Below are positions 55,461 to 64,000 of a stretch of DNA of 64,000 nt, one piece after another. The notes beneath the pieces are model-generated. The model searched no databases. It saw only the letters and a list, made by a program, of their open reading frames with translations, and was not told the origin of the DNA. Made by a program: the position numbers and the translations under genes. This DNA comes from Amycolatopsis thailandensis (GTDB lineage: Bacteria; Actinomycetota; Actinomycetes; Mycobacteriales; Pseudonocardiaceae), in NCBI RefSeq assembly GCF_002234405.1, contig NZ_NMQT01000009.1, forward strand, positions 1 to 64,000. Reading direction: 5' to 3'. Within the stretch, counting starts at the first letter, position 1. Each line of letters begins with the position of its first letter.

Positions 55461-56351
55461 ATGGCGGACTCCGCCACCCCGGTCCCCGTCGTCCACCAGC
55501 AGAAAGGCGGTACCCGCAGGCCGACGCTGAGCAGGCGGCGCGAAGTCAGTCATGCCAGCGCGCGGTCGCTGCTGATGACGATCCTCGGCGAGTACGTCCT
55601 GCCACGTGACCAATCCATTTGGACATCGACGCTGGTCGAAGCACTGCGAGTGCTGGACATCGAGGAGAAGTCCGCCCGGCAGGCGCTGGCCCGGTCCTCA
55701 GCCGAGGGCTGGGTCGTTTCGGAACGCGTCGGGCGAAGAGTGCGCTGGTCGCTCACTCCACCAGGCAGACGGCTCCTCACCGAAGGCGCTGAACGGATCT
55801 ACGCCTTCGGTAACGAGGAGAAGGCCTGGGACGACCGCTGGCTGATGCTCATCGTGTCTGTCCCCGAGGCGAAGCGGGATCTCCGGCACCGGCTCCGCAC
55901 CCGCCTGACGTGGGCGGGCTTCGGTTCACCGGTGGCGGGAGTCTGGGTCAGCCCGGACCTCAGCCGCCAGCGGGAAGCCCAGCAGATAGTGCAGGAACTC
56001 GGCCTCGACGCGCAGGCGATGTCTTTCACCGCCGCGTACGGCGAAGTCGGCGATCAGGAGACGATGGTCGCCCGGTCCTGGGATCTCAGCGATCTGAAGG
56101 ACCGCTACGAGGATTTCATCGACCGCTTCACCGGAACCCATCCGTCCGGTGAGCACGGTGTCTTGCGCGCGCAGACCGAATTGGTCCACGAATGGCGCAG
56201 CTTCCCGTTCCTGGACCCGCGTCTTCCGCTAAAACTTCTGCCGGACGGTTGGAGCGGCGTGCGCGCGGCGGACCTTTTCCACCGCAAGCACGTCGAATGG
56301 CGACCAGAAGCACAGGCGCAATGGGACGAACTCGCGGCGACCTCCGGCTAG
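55461..56351 (+). CDS. PaaX family transcriptional regulator
   Basis: 296 residues with an N-terminal winged-helix domain (LLMTILGEYVLPRD...WTSTLVEALRVLDI near residues 38-70, then SARQALARSSAEGWV) and the PaaX central/C-terminal domains. PaaX-type repressors respond to CoA thioesters such as phenylacetyl-CoA. The enoyl-CoA hydratase gene starts 37 nt downstream, so the pair may be functionally linked. It is divergent from the ABC-F gene. Confidence 0.88.
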   Translation: MADSATPVPVVHQQKGGTRRPTLSRRREVSHASARSLLMTILGEYVLPRDQSIWTSTLVEALRVLDIEEKSARQALARSSAEGWVVSERVGRRVRWSLTPPGRRLLTEGAERIYAFGNEEKAWDDRWLMLIVSVPEAKRDLRHRLRTRLTWAGFGSPVAGVWVSPDLSRQREAQQIVQELGLDAQAMSFTAAYGEVGDQETMVARSWDLSDLKDRYEDFIDRFTGTHPSGEHGVLRAQTELVHEWRSFPFLDPRLPLKLLPDGWSGVRAADLFHRKHVEWRPEAQAQWDELAATSG

Positions 56352-56388
56352 GGTCACGGGAAAACGACCTACCGGGAGGTAACCCGCC

Positions 56389-57168
56389 TTGGCCACCTCG
56401 ATCCGCCTCGACCGTGAAGACGGCCTCGCCGTCCTGACCATCGCTTCGCCGCCCCTGAATCTCTACACGGCGGAACTCCAGCACGAACTCGGCGAGACGA
56501 TCGGCGAACTGGAAGCCACGCCGCCACGCGCGGCCCTGATCCGGGCCGAAGGCAAGATCGTCAGCGGTGGCGTGGACGTCTCCCTGTTCGACGCCCAGAC
56601 CGACGCCGCCGAGGCCAAGGTGCTCTTCGACGAGATGCTGGCGATCCCGGACCGGATCGCCGCACTCCCGTTCCCCACCGTGTTCGCCGCTCACGGCCTG
56701 TGCCTGACCTGGGCCTTCGAAGTCGCGGTCGCCTGTGACATCATCCTCGCGAGCGAGAAGGCCAAGTTCGGCCTTGTCGAACGGGTCGTCGGCCTGACCC
56801 CGACCATGGGCGGCACGCAGCGGCTCGCCGCCCGGGCGGGCGTCGGCCGCGCCAAGGAGTTCGTGATGACCGGCGCGACCTACGACGCCGCGACCCTCGA
56901 ACGGTGGAACGTGGTGAACCGGGTGCTCCCGGTGGACGGCTTCGACGAGGCCGCACGTGCCTTCGCGACCGACCTCGCGCAGGGGCCGACCCGGGCGCAC
57001 GCCGCCACCAAGAAGGTCCTCGAGCACTACGAGCACGGCGGCGTCGCCGAGGCGAACGAGCACATCACGACGATCGCCGCCGGACTCTTCGACACCGAGG
57101 ACCTGCGCGGCGCGGTGAAGTCGTTCCTCGCCGACGGGCCCGGCAAGGCGACCTTCACCGGCCGCTGA
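56389..57168 (+). CDS. enoyl-CoA hydratase/isomerase family protein
   Basis: 259 residues of the crotonase superfamily. The CoA-binding and oxyanion-hole regions are seen as ALIRAEGKIVSGGVDVSLF (near 52) and AAHGLCLTWAFEVAVACDI (near 102), and TMGGTQRLAARAG near 140. The expected catalytic Glu could be the one in FGLVERVVG; the second Glu is not obvious, so the exact reaction is uncertain. TTG start with GGGAGG 9 nt upstream; downstream of the PaaX-type regulator in the same orientation. Confidence 0.87.
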   Translation: MATSIRLDREDGLAVLTIASPPLNLYTAELQHELGETIGELEATPPRAALIRAEGKIVSGGVDVSLFDAQTDAAEAKVLFDEMLAIPDRIAALPFPTVFAAHGLCLTWAFEVAVACDIILASEKAKFGLVERVVGLTPTMGGTQRLAARAGVGRAKEFVMTGATYDAATLERWNVVNRVLPVDGFDEAARAFATDLAQGPTRAHAATKKVLEHYEHGGVAEANEHITTIAAGLFDTEDLRGAVKSFLADGPGKATFTGR

Positions 57169-57172
57169 TCCG

Positions 57173-58081
57173 CTACGGCCGCTGACCGACCGCGTCCACC
57201 ACCCCGGACGCGGTCACGGCGGTCCCGTTCCCGCCCAGGTACAGGAACGTGTCAGCGGCGAAGACGATCATGGTCGGTTTCGCCACCTTGGGGTCGTCCC
57301 CCGGCCCGAGCGGCCAGGTGATGCCCACACCGGGCCTGCCCGCCGCGTCCTTGACGTCGTCGACGGCGCGAAGACCGGGCACCTTGGCCGCCGCGCCGTA
57401 CAGGGCCGCCCGGACGGCAGGCGGAAGGTAGGTTTCGTTCGCCAGCGCCAAGACGTCCTTGCCCATCGCGTTGTAATCGCCCTTCTCACCGCTGTGGTCG
57501 GCGTTGTCGCCGTTGAGGTGGGCGAACATCGCGTCCACGTCGGTGGGGAGATCCGCCCGGTAACCGGGCCGCGGTGTGCACGGCTCCGTGACGCCCTTGA
57601 GCGGTTCGGCGCCCTTGTACACCTGCGCGCGCCCGTTCCGGCAGCCCGGAACCAGATCGGCACTGCCGTCCGGCATCTTGATCAACCCGTCGTGAGTGCC
57701 GTCCGCCGAAAGCCAAGATTCCCGCACGCCGTCGGGCTGCTTGGTCTTCGTGTAGACGAACTGGCCCGGTTTCGGCGACTTGTCCGGTGTCTTCAGCGCG
57801 GCCGCGGCGGCGGCACGCAGCACGGCCACGGGATCCGCGGCGGCCGTGGGCGGTTCCATCCCCGCCGGGGCGAGCGCCACGACGGCGGTGATGGCCGCGG
57901 CCAGACCCGCCGCACCCACCCCGGTCCAGACCCAGCGCCGCCGATTCTTCAGCGGTGCCACGTTTTCCGTTTCGGTGGCGGCGATTTCGGCCATCAAACG
58001 CGCGCGTGCCGCGCCGAGCGCGTCGGATTCCGCGAGAGGCACCAAGCCGGTCCGCTCGGCGATCAGCTGCAACTCATCCAT
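57173..58081 (-). CDS. CU044_5270-type membrane protein, probable sigma-factor partner
   Basis: 302 residues: an N-terminal cytoplasmic part of about 50 residues, one transmembrane helix (VWTGVGAAGLAAAITAVVAL near 50-70), and an extracytoplasmic domain. The layout and its position directly downstream of an ECF sigma gene, overlapping it by 8 nt, fit the CU044_5270 family found beside sigma factors, suggesting an anti-sigma or sensory role. No zinc-binding anti-sigma motif is seen. Its stop lies only 4 nt from the convergent hydratase stop. Confidence 0.8.
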   Translation of the reverse strand: MDELQLIAERTGLVPLAESDALGAARARLMAEIAATETENVAPLKNRRRWVWTGVGAAGLAAAITAVVALAPAGMEPPTAAADPVAVLRAAAAAALKTPDKSPKPGQFVYTKTKQPDGVRESWLSADGTHDGLIKMPDGSADLVPGCRNGRAQVYKGAEPLKGVTEPCTPRPGYRADLPTDVDAMFAHLNGDNADHSGEKGDYNAMGKDVLALANETYLPPAVRAALYGAAAKVPGLRAVDDVKDAAGRPGVGITWPLGPGDDPKVAKPTMIVFAADTFLYLGGNGTAVTASGVVDAVGQRP

Positions 58082-58676
58082 GGGTGAAGATCTCCTTCGA
58101 AGTCGTGGCGTCCGGGCGGCCGAGCGCCTCGCGGACCTTCCGGCGGGCGCGATTGAGCCGCGAGCGAACGGTGCCGAGCGGGATGTCCAGCGCGGCGGCG
58201 ATCTCCTCGTAGCTCAGGCCTTCGCCTGCGAACAGCGTGAGCGTGTCCCGGTCACCGTCGGCCAGTTCCGCCAGCGCGGCGTCGAGCAACTTCCCCATCG
58301 CCCCGGCGGTCACCTGGTCGGCGACACGTTCGGCATGCCCTTCTTCATCGGGCGGCGGGCCCAACGCTTCCCGCAGTTTCAGTTCCCTGACCTCGTCACG
58401 GCGCCGCTGTGCCACCAGATTCGTCGCGATGCCGTAGAGCCACGGCCGGGCGTCGCGACGCTCGGTGTCGTACCCCTCGCGTTTGCGGAAGGCCACCAGG
58501 AACGCCTCTCCCAAGGCATCATCGGCGGCGGCCGGCCCGATGCGTCTGACCAGGTAGCGATGGATGTGCGCGGCATGCCGGTCGAAGATCGCGGCGAACC
58601 AATCCGGGCTGGTCACCGACCTCTCGATCAGTTCCGCGTCCTCCAGATCGCCAGGATCCACCCTGGATGTGCTCAT
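58074..58676 (-). CDS. ECF-type RNA polymerase sigma factor
   Basis: About 200 residues with region 2 (FAAIFDRHAAHIHRYLVRRI near 27, then ADDALGEAFLVAF) and region 4 (LSYEEIAAALDIPLGTVRSRL near 155). ATG at 58676 follows GAAGGGTGG; the start at 58718 is less likely. It is transcribed with the membrane protein that overlaps its 3' end. The divergent chitinase promoter with DasR-like sites lies 75-130 bp upstream and could affect both. Confidence 0.88.
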   Translation of the reverse strand: MSTSRVDPGDLEDAELIERSVTSPDWFAAIFDRHAAHIHRYLVRRIGPAAADDALGEAFLVAFRKREGYDTERRDARPWLYGIATNLVAQRRRDEVRELKLREALGPPPDEEGHAERVADQVTAGAMGKLLDAALAELADGDRDTLTLFAGEGLSYEEIAAALDIPLGTVRSRLNRARRKVREALGRPDATTSKEIFTHG

Positions 58677-58750
58677 GAACCACCCTTCGCCTTCGTCAGT
58701 GTCACCTGTTGTCCGCATTCGGCGTCGAACAGGTTCACGACCGACGAATC

Positions 58751-58760
58751 GGTCTAGACC
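58751..58760. promoter_or_regulatory. DasR-like half/weak dre site
   Basis: GGTCTAGACC, the core of the DasR response element, without the full flanks; 40 bp from the perfect site downstream. Confidence 0.65.
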
Positions 58761-58787
58761 TTTTATGCGTGCCGCGCTACATTCATC

Positions 58788-58803
58788 TGTGGTCTAGACC
58801 ACA
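58788..58803 (+). promoter_or_regulatory. DasR response element (dre) upstream of chitinase
   Basis: TGTGGTCTAGACCACA is a perfect 16-bp palindrome matching the DasR consensus core TGGTCTAGACCA. It sits 52 bp upstream of the chitinase start. In Streptomyces DasR represses chitin and N-acetylglucosamine genes and is released by glucosamine-6-phosphate, so the chitinase is probably controlled this way. Confidence 0.88.
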
Positions 58804-58855
58804 CGCGCCATTTCCGAGCAGGTCAGTCTCGCCGCCTCTTTTGGAGAGAACCGCC

Positions 58856-61111
58856 ATGAGACGCATCAGAAAACGACTACTCAGCGCACTCACCGTGACA
58901 CTCCTCGCTGCCGGGCTCCTCGTAGCCGCGGGTACTCCGGCGCTGGCGGCGGGCCGCCTCCGCGCCGCTTTCGCCTTGGCCGGGAACACCGGGGAGTACA
59001 CCGTCACCAACCCCAGCAGCGAAACCGTCGCCGACTGGTCCATCACCTTCACCGTTCCCGCCGGCGTGACCGCCACGAGCGGCTCCCACGCCACCGTTTC
59101 CCAAGCGGGCAACCAGGTCACCCTCACCCCGGCGTTCTACATCAAGTCACTCGGGCCGGGCCGTTCGACCTATCCGTACAGCCCGTCGTTCCAGCTCAGT
59201 TCCGGGGTCACCCCGAGCACCTGCCGGATCGACGACGCCAACTGCGACGGTACGGGCGACGCGCCGCCTGCCACCCCGGCCAACCTGCGCCTCGTGGCGA
59301 AGACGACCACGACCGCCGCACTGGCCTGGAACGCCTCGGCACCGGGCTCCCTGCCCGTCGCCGGCTACGACGTCTACCAGGGCACGACCCTGGCGACCTC
59401 GGTCACCGGCACCGAAGCGAGGATCACCGGGCTGACGCCGAACACGGCCTACAGCTTCACCGTCGTCGCCAAGGACCGCAAGGACGCCAAATCCCCGCCC
59501 ACCCCCGCCTTGGCGGTGACCACCAACAACCCGGGCGACGACACCCAGGCGCCGACCGCGCCGTCGAACCTCCGCTCGACCGCGGTCACGTCGAGTTCCG
59601 TCGCCCTGGCCTGGAGCGCGTCGACCGACAACACCGGCGTCGTCTCCTATGACGTCTACAACGGCTCTAATCTCGCCACCACGGTGACCGGGACTACCGC
59701 GACGGTGAGCGGGCTTTCACCGTCCACTTCGTACTCTTTCACGGTCAAGGCCCGTGACGGGTACGACAACGTCTCCGCGGCGAGCGCCGCCGTCAGCGCT
59801 CGCACCGGCGACATCGTCAACGGGTACGCCCGGGTCGGCTATTTCGTCCAGTGGGGCATCTACGGCCGCCAGTTCTTCGTCAAGAACCTGGTGTCCAACG
59901 GATCGGCCGCCAAGCTGACCCATCTGCTGTACGCCTTCGGGAACATCGACCCGGTCAACCACACCTGTCTTTCGGGTGTCACCAAGGGAACGACGTCGAA
60001 TCCCCAGGACCCGAACCAGGGTGACGGCGCGGGCGACGCGGAAGCGGACTACTCGCGGCCGATGTCCGCGTCCCAGTCCGTCGACGGTGTCGGCGACACC
60101 GGCTGGGAGACGTTGCGCGGTAACTTCAACCAGCTGAAGAAGCTCAAGGCCAAGTACCCGAACCTGAAGGTCCTCATCTCCCTGGGCGGCTGGACCTACT
60201 CGAAGTACTTCTCCGACGTCGCGGCCACCGCCGCGTCGCGGCAGAAGTTCGTCGCGTCGTGCATCGACACGTACCTGAAGGGGAACGTGAAGGCGTACGG
60301 CGGTGCGGGCGGGCCGGGCACGGCCGCGGGCATCTTCGACGGCATCGACATCGACTGGGAGTGGCCGGGCAGTCCCGACGGGCACCCCGGGAACCACTGG
60401 AGCGCCAACGACAAGACGAACCTGACCGCCCTGCTGGCCGAGTTCCGCACGCAGATGGACGCCTACGGCGCGACCACCGGCAAGCGGTACGAGCTTCAGG
60501 CGTTCACCCCCGCCGACCCGGCGAAGGTGAGCGGCGGCTGGGAGATCCCGAAGATCTTCGACTACCTCGACGTCGCCAACGTGCAGGGCTACGACTTCCA
60601 CGGCTCGGGCAGCGACAACTCGTGGGAGCCGAACATGACCGGCCACCAAGGGAACCTCTACGCCGACGCGGACGATCCGTACAAGTTCAAGTTCAGTGTC
60701 GAGTCGGCGATCAACGCCTACACCAGCGCCGGGGCGAATCCACGGAAACTGACCCTCGGGCTCGCCTTCTACGGGAGAGGCTGGCAAGGGGTCGCGGACG
60801 GCGGCAAGAAGGGCGAATGGCAGAGCGCGACCGGCGCCGCGCCAGGCCAGTTCGCCGAGGAAGCAGGTACTCGTGGCTACGCGAATCTCTTGGCCAGTGT
60901 CCCGAACTGCACCGTCCAGCACGACACCGCGGCCGTGGCCACGGCGTGTTACACGGGCAACGGCGGACAATGGTGGACCTTCGACGACGCCTGGTCCATC
61001 CAGCAGAAGGTCGCCTGGCTCAAGTCCAAGGGACTGCTCGGAGTCATGGCATGGGAGATGTCCGGTGACACCGGCGCGCTCATGACCACAGTGGACAACT
61101 CACTGAAGTAA
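58856..61111 (+). CDS. secreted GH18 chitinase with CBM and two FnIII domains
   Basis: 751 residues: signal peptide to about 30 (AGTPALAAG), a CBM2-like carbohydrate-binding domain (about 31-135), two fibronectin type III domains (about 142-225 and 235-320), and a GH18 catalytic domain (about 325-751). The active-site motif is FDGIDIDWEWPG (DxxDxDxE), supported by LISLGGWTYSK upstream. It hydrolyses chitin outside the cell. ATG at 58856 with GGAGAG upstream. Monocistronic, bounded by dre sites and a hairpin. Confidence 0.95.
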   Translation: MRRIRKRLLSALTVTLLAAGLLVAAGTPALAAGRLRAAFALAGNTGEYTVTNPSSETVADWSITFTVPAGVTATSGSHATVSQAGNQVTLTPAFYIKSLGPGRSTYPYSPSFQLSSGVTPSTCRIDDANCDGTGDAPPATPANLRLVAKTTTTAALAWNASAPGSLPVAGYDVYQGTTLATSVTGTEARITGLTPNTAYSFTVVAKDRKDAKSPPTPALAVTTNNPGDDTQAPTAPSNLRSTAVTSSSVALAWSASTDNTGVVSYDVYNGSNLATTVTGTTATVSGLSPSTSYSFTVKARDGYDNVSAASAAVSARTGDIVNGYARVGYFVQWGIYGRQFFVKNLVSNGSAAKLTHLLYAFGNIDPVNHTCLSGVTKGTTSNPQDPNQGDGAGDAEADYSRPMSASQSVDGVGDTGWETLRGNFNQLKKLKAKYPNLKVLISLGGWTYSKYFSDVAATAASRQKFVASCIDTYLKGNVKAYGGAGGPGTAAGIFDGIDIDWEWPGSPDGHPGNHWSANDKTNLTALLAEFRTQMDAYGATTGKRYELQAFTPADPAKVSGGWEIPKIFDYLDVANVQGYDFHGSGSDNSWEPNMTGHQGNLYADADDPYKFKFSVESAINAYTSAGANPRKLTLGLAFYGRGWQGVADGGKKGEWQSATGAAPGQFAEEAGTRGYANLLASVPNCTVQHDTAAVATACYTGNGGQWWTFDDAWSIQQKVAWLKSKGLLGVMAWEMSGDTGALMTTVDNSLK

Positions 61112-61119
61112 CGGCTCGT

Positions 61120-61155
61120 GGGCGGTGAGGACGGTTCCGACCGTCCTCACCACCC
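61120..61155 (+). terminator. hairpin after chitinase
   Basis: GGGCGGTGAGGACGGT pairs with ACCGTCCTCACCACCC (one mismatch) around 4 nt, 9 nt past the stop; no U-tract. Nothing else is seen up to the tRNA terminator. Confidence 0.7.
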
Positions 61156-61250
61156 AAGATCCGAACCGAGTCCTTCGTCGCACGGGATGCGGTCAAGATT
61201 TGATCCACGGCGACCCGAGCTCAAGAGCATCACTGCGCCGTTAAATTGAA

Positions 61251-61300
61251 CACGAAAAAGCCCCTGGCCTGTACCTGAGGTACAAGCCAGGGGCTTCGTC
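61251..61300 (-). terminator. intrinsic terminator of tRNA-Pro
   Basis: On the minus strand a long stem (AAGCCCCTGGC pairing with GCCAGGGGCTT, continuing into GTACCT/AGGTAC) is followed by TTTTCGTG, just downstream of the tRNA 3' end. Confidence 0.85.
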
Positions 61301-61306
61301 GTCCGG

Positions 61307-61380
<74 letters not shown>

Positions 61381-61477
61381 GACCCGTACTCCGTGGAGTG
61401 CGATGTGAGTACCTTAGCGGGTCCCGGATACGGGCTTGCAACCAGGGGTCACTGTGTGTCTGAGCTGCGAAAACGGA

Positions 61478-61517
61478 CCGTGAGGGCCGCCCTGCCGCAA
61501 TCAGGCGGCCCTCACGG
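61478..61517 (-). terminator. hairpin downstream of alginate-lyase-like gene
   Basis: CCGTGAGGGCCGCCCTG pairs with CAGGCGGCCCTCACGG (one bulge) 2 nt beyond the stop of the minus-strand gene ending at 61520. The CCGTGAGGGCC word resembles the CCGTGAAGGCC arms of the larger palindromes. Confidence 0.7.
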
Positions 61518-61519
61518 AG

Positions 61520-62689
61520 TCACTGTGGGTTGTCGGCGTGCGTGAGGGTCTGCCAGGAGACGAACAGGGCGTTGGTGCCCGCCGGCCGCTGGCGCAGGGT
61601 GAGTGCCTCGGTGTTGCTCATGGTGAGCCCGAGGCGGGTGTGGAGGTGGTTGTAGCCGACCTCGGTGACCGGGCCGAGGCCGAGCTTCAGGCTGCCGCCG
61701 CACAGCCACGACGGGACAGCTGCGCCCATCTGGTACTTCGCGTGGAAGCCGAGGCCCTCGCGGAGGCGGTCGGCGATCTCGGGGTAGAGGTCCTGGCCCT
61801 GGATGCGGGTGGTCTCGGCGAAGTTCGCGATGGCGGCGAGGCCGTAGCCGGTGTGGGTGAAGTCCCGGCACGTCTCCTGCGAGAGACCGTTGACGAACGT
61901 CGTCTGGCCTTGCCAGTACTTCACGATCTTGTCGCGGGTGTCGAGGCCGCTGCCGGGCGCGGTCTTCGGGAGCGCGCCGTCGCCGGTGAGGTAGAGGTAG
62001 GCGGGGACGCGGGTGCGGAACTTCGCCACGGCCTTGTCGTAGCTCGCTTTGTCGTCGAGGAACACGGCGATGCCGATCGCGGCCTCGGTCATGCTGAGTT
62101 CCCAATTCCCGTTGCTGTGACTGCCGTTGATCACCTTGGGCAGGTACACGTTCCGGAGCATGGTGCCGAAGCGGCCGGAATTCGGCCAGCTCGAGTAGGT
62201 GTGCTTGATGATTTCCGCCGCGCGCGGCCACGAGGAGGCCGACCAGGCCGATTGCAGGGGCGCGTTGCTGTTCGTGTGATCTTTCAGTACCGCGGACCAG
62301 GCGTCCATGACCTCGATCGCCTTGGTCGCGTATTTCGCGTCGCGGGTGATGTACCACGCGAGAGAAAGGGAGTACGCGGCGATCGCGTCTTGCCGTTCAT
62401 CGGTACAGCCGAGATTCGGCTTCGAATAGGGACCGCATTCGACGACGGCACGTGGTTTCGGTGACCGGGACAGTGAGGCGTACGGACTCGACATCATCGC
62501 GTCGTAAGCCTGTTTCCACGGTTGCGCGCCGGCCTGGACCTTGGTGCGCACGAAGTCCAATTGCGGTCGGCTGACCAGTACGCCGGGGTGGGTGAAGGTG
62601 GCCGGCGCGGACTGGGCCGGGGCACTGAAAAGGCCCAGCGCCAACGGGACGAGCGTGGCCAGGGTGAACAGTTTCTTCGGTAGGGACAT
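61520..62689 (-). CDS. secreted alginate-lyase-family protein
   Basis: 389 residues with a signal peptide (MSLPKKLFTLATLVPLALGL... to SAPA near 29) and an alpha-helical toroid characteristic of alginate-lyase superfamily (PL5-like) proteins: NGNWELSMTEAAIGIAVFLDD near 195 contains the conserved Asn/Glu region, and FTHTGYGLAAIANFAETT near 285 the second active-site segment. Polysaccharide substrate unknown. ATG at 62689 is preceded by GAGGAGAA. A weak DasR-like word lies about 55 bp upstream. Confidence 0.85.
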   Translation of the reverse strand: MSLPKKLFTLATLVPLALGLFSAPAQSAPATFTHPGVLVSRPQLDFVRTKVQAGAQPWKQAYDAMMSSPYASLSRSPKPRAVVECGPYSKPNLGCTDERQDAIAAYSLSLAWYITRDAKYATKAIEVMDAWSAVLKDHTNSNAPLQSAWSASSWPRAAEIIKHTYSSWPNSGRFGTMLRNVYLPKVINGSHSNGNWELSMTEAAIGIAVFLDDKASYDKAVAKFRTRVPAYLYLTGDGALPKTAPGSGLDTRDKIVKYWQGQTTFVNGLSQETCRDFTHTGYGLAAIANFAETTRIQGQDLYPEIADRLREGLGFHAKYQMGAAVPSWLCGGSLKLGLGPVTEVGYNHLHTRLGLTMSNTEALTLRQRPAGTNALFVSWQTLTHADNPQ

Positions 62690-62744
62690 GGTTCTCCTCG
62701 GGCGGGTGTGAGCCAGGTCACCGGCGGCGTGCGATTCAGTGTCA

Positions 62745-62756
62745 TGGTCTGAACCA
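62745..62756. promoter_or_regulatory. weak DasR-like sequence
   Basis: TGGTCTGAACCA differs from TGGTCTAGACCA at two central positions and is not a perfect palindrome. Position upstream of a secreted polysaccharide-active gene makes it worth noting but it may be chance. Confidence 0.3.
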
Positions 62757-62804
62757 GTTGCGTCAAGACCTTAATTCGCCTCAAAAAGAAAGAAATCCGT
62801 CGTT

Positions 62805-62842
62805 GTTCAGCGGGCTGAACAAAGGTGTTCAGCCCGCTGAAC
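62805..62842 (-). terminator. hairpin after lactonase-family gene
   Basis: GTTCAGCGGGCTGAAC and its exact reverse complement flank a 6-nt loop 3 bp beyond the stop; on the minus strand a T-rich run (TTTCTTTCTTTTT) follows about 9 nt later, so it is a good intrinsic terminator. Confidence 0.85.
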
Positions 62843-62845
62843 GAA

Positions 62846-63871
62846 TCAGTGTCGCCAAGGGGCGACGAAAGCCGGGCTCCCGACCGGATAAGTGCCGATC
62901 AGCCGCCAGGTCGCGAGGTCGTACGCGCGGATCGCGTCATCGCTCTGCGAAGCGACATAACATTGCTCGCCGACGATGGAGAAATGCCGGGGCCATTCGC
63001 CGGTCCCATGGTCGGCGACGGCCTTCGGGAGGACACCGTCGAAAGCGAACTCCGTGATCTTCTCGGGGCCTCGGTTCGAGAGGTACAGCCGGTCGCCGTG
63101 CAGGGTGAGCTGGCCTGGGAGATTGTCGCCACCGGGAGCGAGCGTCGCGGGAGTGGAGTTTTCGACGGAGAACGTGCCCGGTGGCTCTTCGCGCACTGTC
63201 AGCAGCGAGGCGGCCAGTTCTCCGACGACGTACGCGTGGTTCGTGCCGGGGCGCCGGACCAGCTGGCGGGGGCCGGTCCCGGCGGGCAGCGTCGACACCG
63301 ACAGCGGGATCAGCTCGCCTTCCTCACCGAGGCGGTAGCTGCGGATCTCGTCGGTACCGAGATCGACCGCGCTGACCAGCGTGCCGCTCTCGTCGACCAT
63401 GGCCATGTGCACATGCGCCGCTTCCTGCCGGTCGGCGCCGGGACCGGTGCCCTCGTGCTGGACGAGTGCCGTGCGCACGGTGGGTATCCCGTCCGGCCCC
63501 AGCGCGAACGCGGCCAGGCTGCCGCCGCTGTAGTTGGCGCACAACAGGAACCGGCCGTCGGGAGTGATCGCCAGATGGCAGGGATCCGCCCCGCCGGTCG
63601 GGAGCGAGTCCAGGAGTTCCAAGGTGCCGTTCTCGGCGACCGCCACGGTGCTGATCGCGCCTTCGGCCGTCTCGTTCACGGCGTAGAGAACCGGAAGCGT
63701 GGGATGCGGGGTCAGCCAGCTCGGTGAGTCGAGTTCGAGCGAGCCCGCCGGAGTCAGCTCCCCGGTCCGCCCTTCGCGCCAGAAGGTCCCGATGCCCTCG
63801 CCGTTCCCGTTGCTCGCGGCGGTGTAGGAGCCGACCACGAGCAGAGTCCGGTCGTCGTTCGCAGTAGTCAC
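62846..63871 (-). CDS. lactonase-family beta-propeller protein
   Basis: About 341 residues of the Pgl/lactonase seven-bladed propeller family: LLVVGSYTAASNGNGEGIG at the start, LDSPSWLTPHPTLPVLYAVNE near 50, HLAITPDGRFLLCANYSGG near 98, and a terminal HFSIVGEQCYVASQSDDAI. Relatives include 6-phosphogluconolactonase. The GTG at 63871 (VTTANDDRTLL) is preferred; an extension to 63991 adds 40 residues of no family resemblance. The sequence 63872-64000 shows nothing I can assign. Confidence 0.85.
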   Translation of the reverse strand: MTTANDDRTLLVVGSYTAASNGNGEGIGTFWREGRTGELTPAGSLELDSPSWLTPHPTLPVLYAVNETAEGAISTVAVAENGTLELLDSLPTGGADPCHLAITPDGRFLLCANYSGGSLAAFALGPDGIPTVRTALVQHEGTGPGADRQEAAHVHMAMVDESGTLVSAVDLGTDEIRSYRLGEEGELIPLSVSTLPAGTGPRQLVRRPGTNHAYVVGELAASLLTVREEPPGTFSVENSTPATLAPGGDNLPGQLTLHGDRLYLSNRGPEKITEFAFDGVLPKAVADHGTGEWPRHFSIVGEQCYVASQSDDAIRAYDLATWRLIGTYPVGSPAFVAPWRH

Positions 63872-64000
63872 GAGGCCCACTGTGCAGCAAGCCGAGGTGG
63901 AGGAGAACCCCTTTGACCACAGCGCCAACTCGACGAGCTCGGGCACGTTCGGAAGCTGGCCAGTCCACCGAAGTTGACTTCTCGCGACCACACAAGCCCG

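Overview
The window is high-GC actinobacterial DNA. F420- and FMN-type oxidoreductases, an MbtH-like protein, DasR-type and IdeR/DmdR-type operator sequences, ECF sigma factors and GTG/TTG starts all point to a Pseudonocardiales organism. The content of the siderophore locus points specifically to Amycolatopsis: the module composition equals that of albachelin, the hexapeptide siderophore of Amycolatopsis alba. The genus call is inference; no marker gene was compared.

Layout. 0.2-5.6 kb: a catabolic patch with an mpaB-type oxygenase and LLM oxidoreductase divergent from a TetR regulator with a double operator, then an aldolase/acylating acetaldehyde dehydrogenase pair divergent from an IclR regulator. 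5.7-8.9 kb: a three-gene cell-surface operon (polytopic membrane protein, DUF4397 protein, class F-like sortase). 9.0-13.1 kb: housekeeping genes (DJ-1/PfpI-like, SsuD-like, metallo-beta-lactamase fold, DinB, DMT transporter). 13.1-46.6 kb: a siderophore island. It has two FecCD permeases, a very asymmetric heterodimeric ABC exporter, an iron-siderophore binding lipoprotein, a metallophosphoesterase, an MbtH-like protein, a 7413-residue six-module NRPS, an ornithine N5-monooxygenase and a formyltransferase. Five candidate iron boxes lie at its internal promoters. 46.7-48.1 kb: an ECF sigma factor coupled to an F420 oxidoreductase. 48.4-53.6 kb: a GH36 alpha-galactosidase followed by a sugar ABC importer without its ATPase. 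53.7-57.2 kb: ABC-F protein, PaaX-type regulator, enoyl-CoA hydratase. 57.2-61.1 kb: a sigma factor/CU044_5270-type pair, then a GH18 chitinase behind two DasR-like sites. 61.3-64 kb: tRNA-Pro, an alginate-lyase-like secreted protein and a lactonase-family beta-propeller protein.

How the siderophore genes fit together: ornithine is N5-hydroxylated and part of it is N5-formylated. The NRPS, helped by the MbtH-like protein, assembles hOrn-type/Ser/N-methyl-hOrn/Ser/Ser/hOrn-type. There is no thioesterase, so the C-terminal hydroxyornithine probably cyclises on its own thioester to release the product. The ABC exporter pair is the likely efflux pump. The binding lipoprotein and the two FecCD permeases take back the ferric complex with an ATPase encoded elsewhere.

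The most unusual signals are: the complementary loss of nucleotide-binding motifs in the two exporter subunits; degenerate NRPS domains (a dead-looking internal epimerase and a condensation domain with catalytic His replaced by Leu); near-identical serine modules 4 and 5; a family of intergenic palindromes about 55 bp long with 25-bp arms and 5-nt loops; and an array of four direct and three inverted 21-bp repeats at 48.1-48.3 kb.
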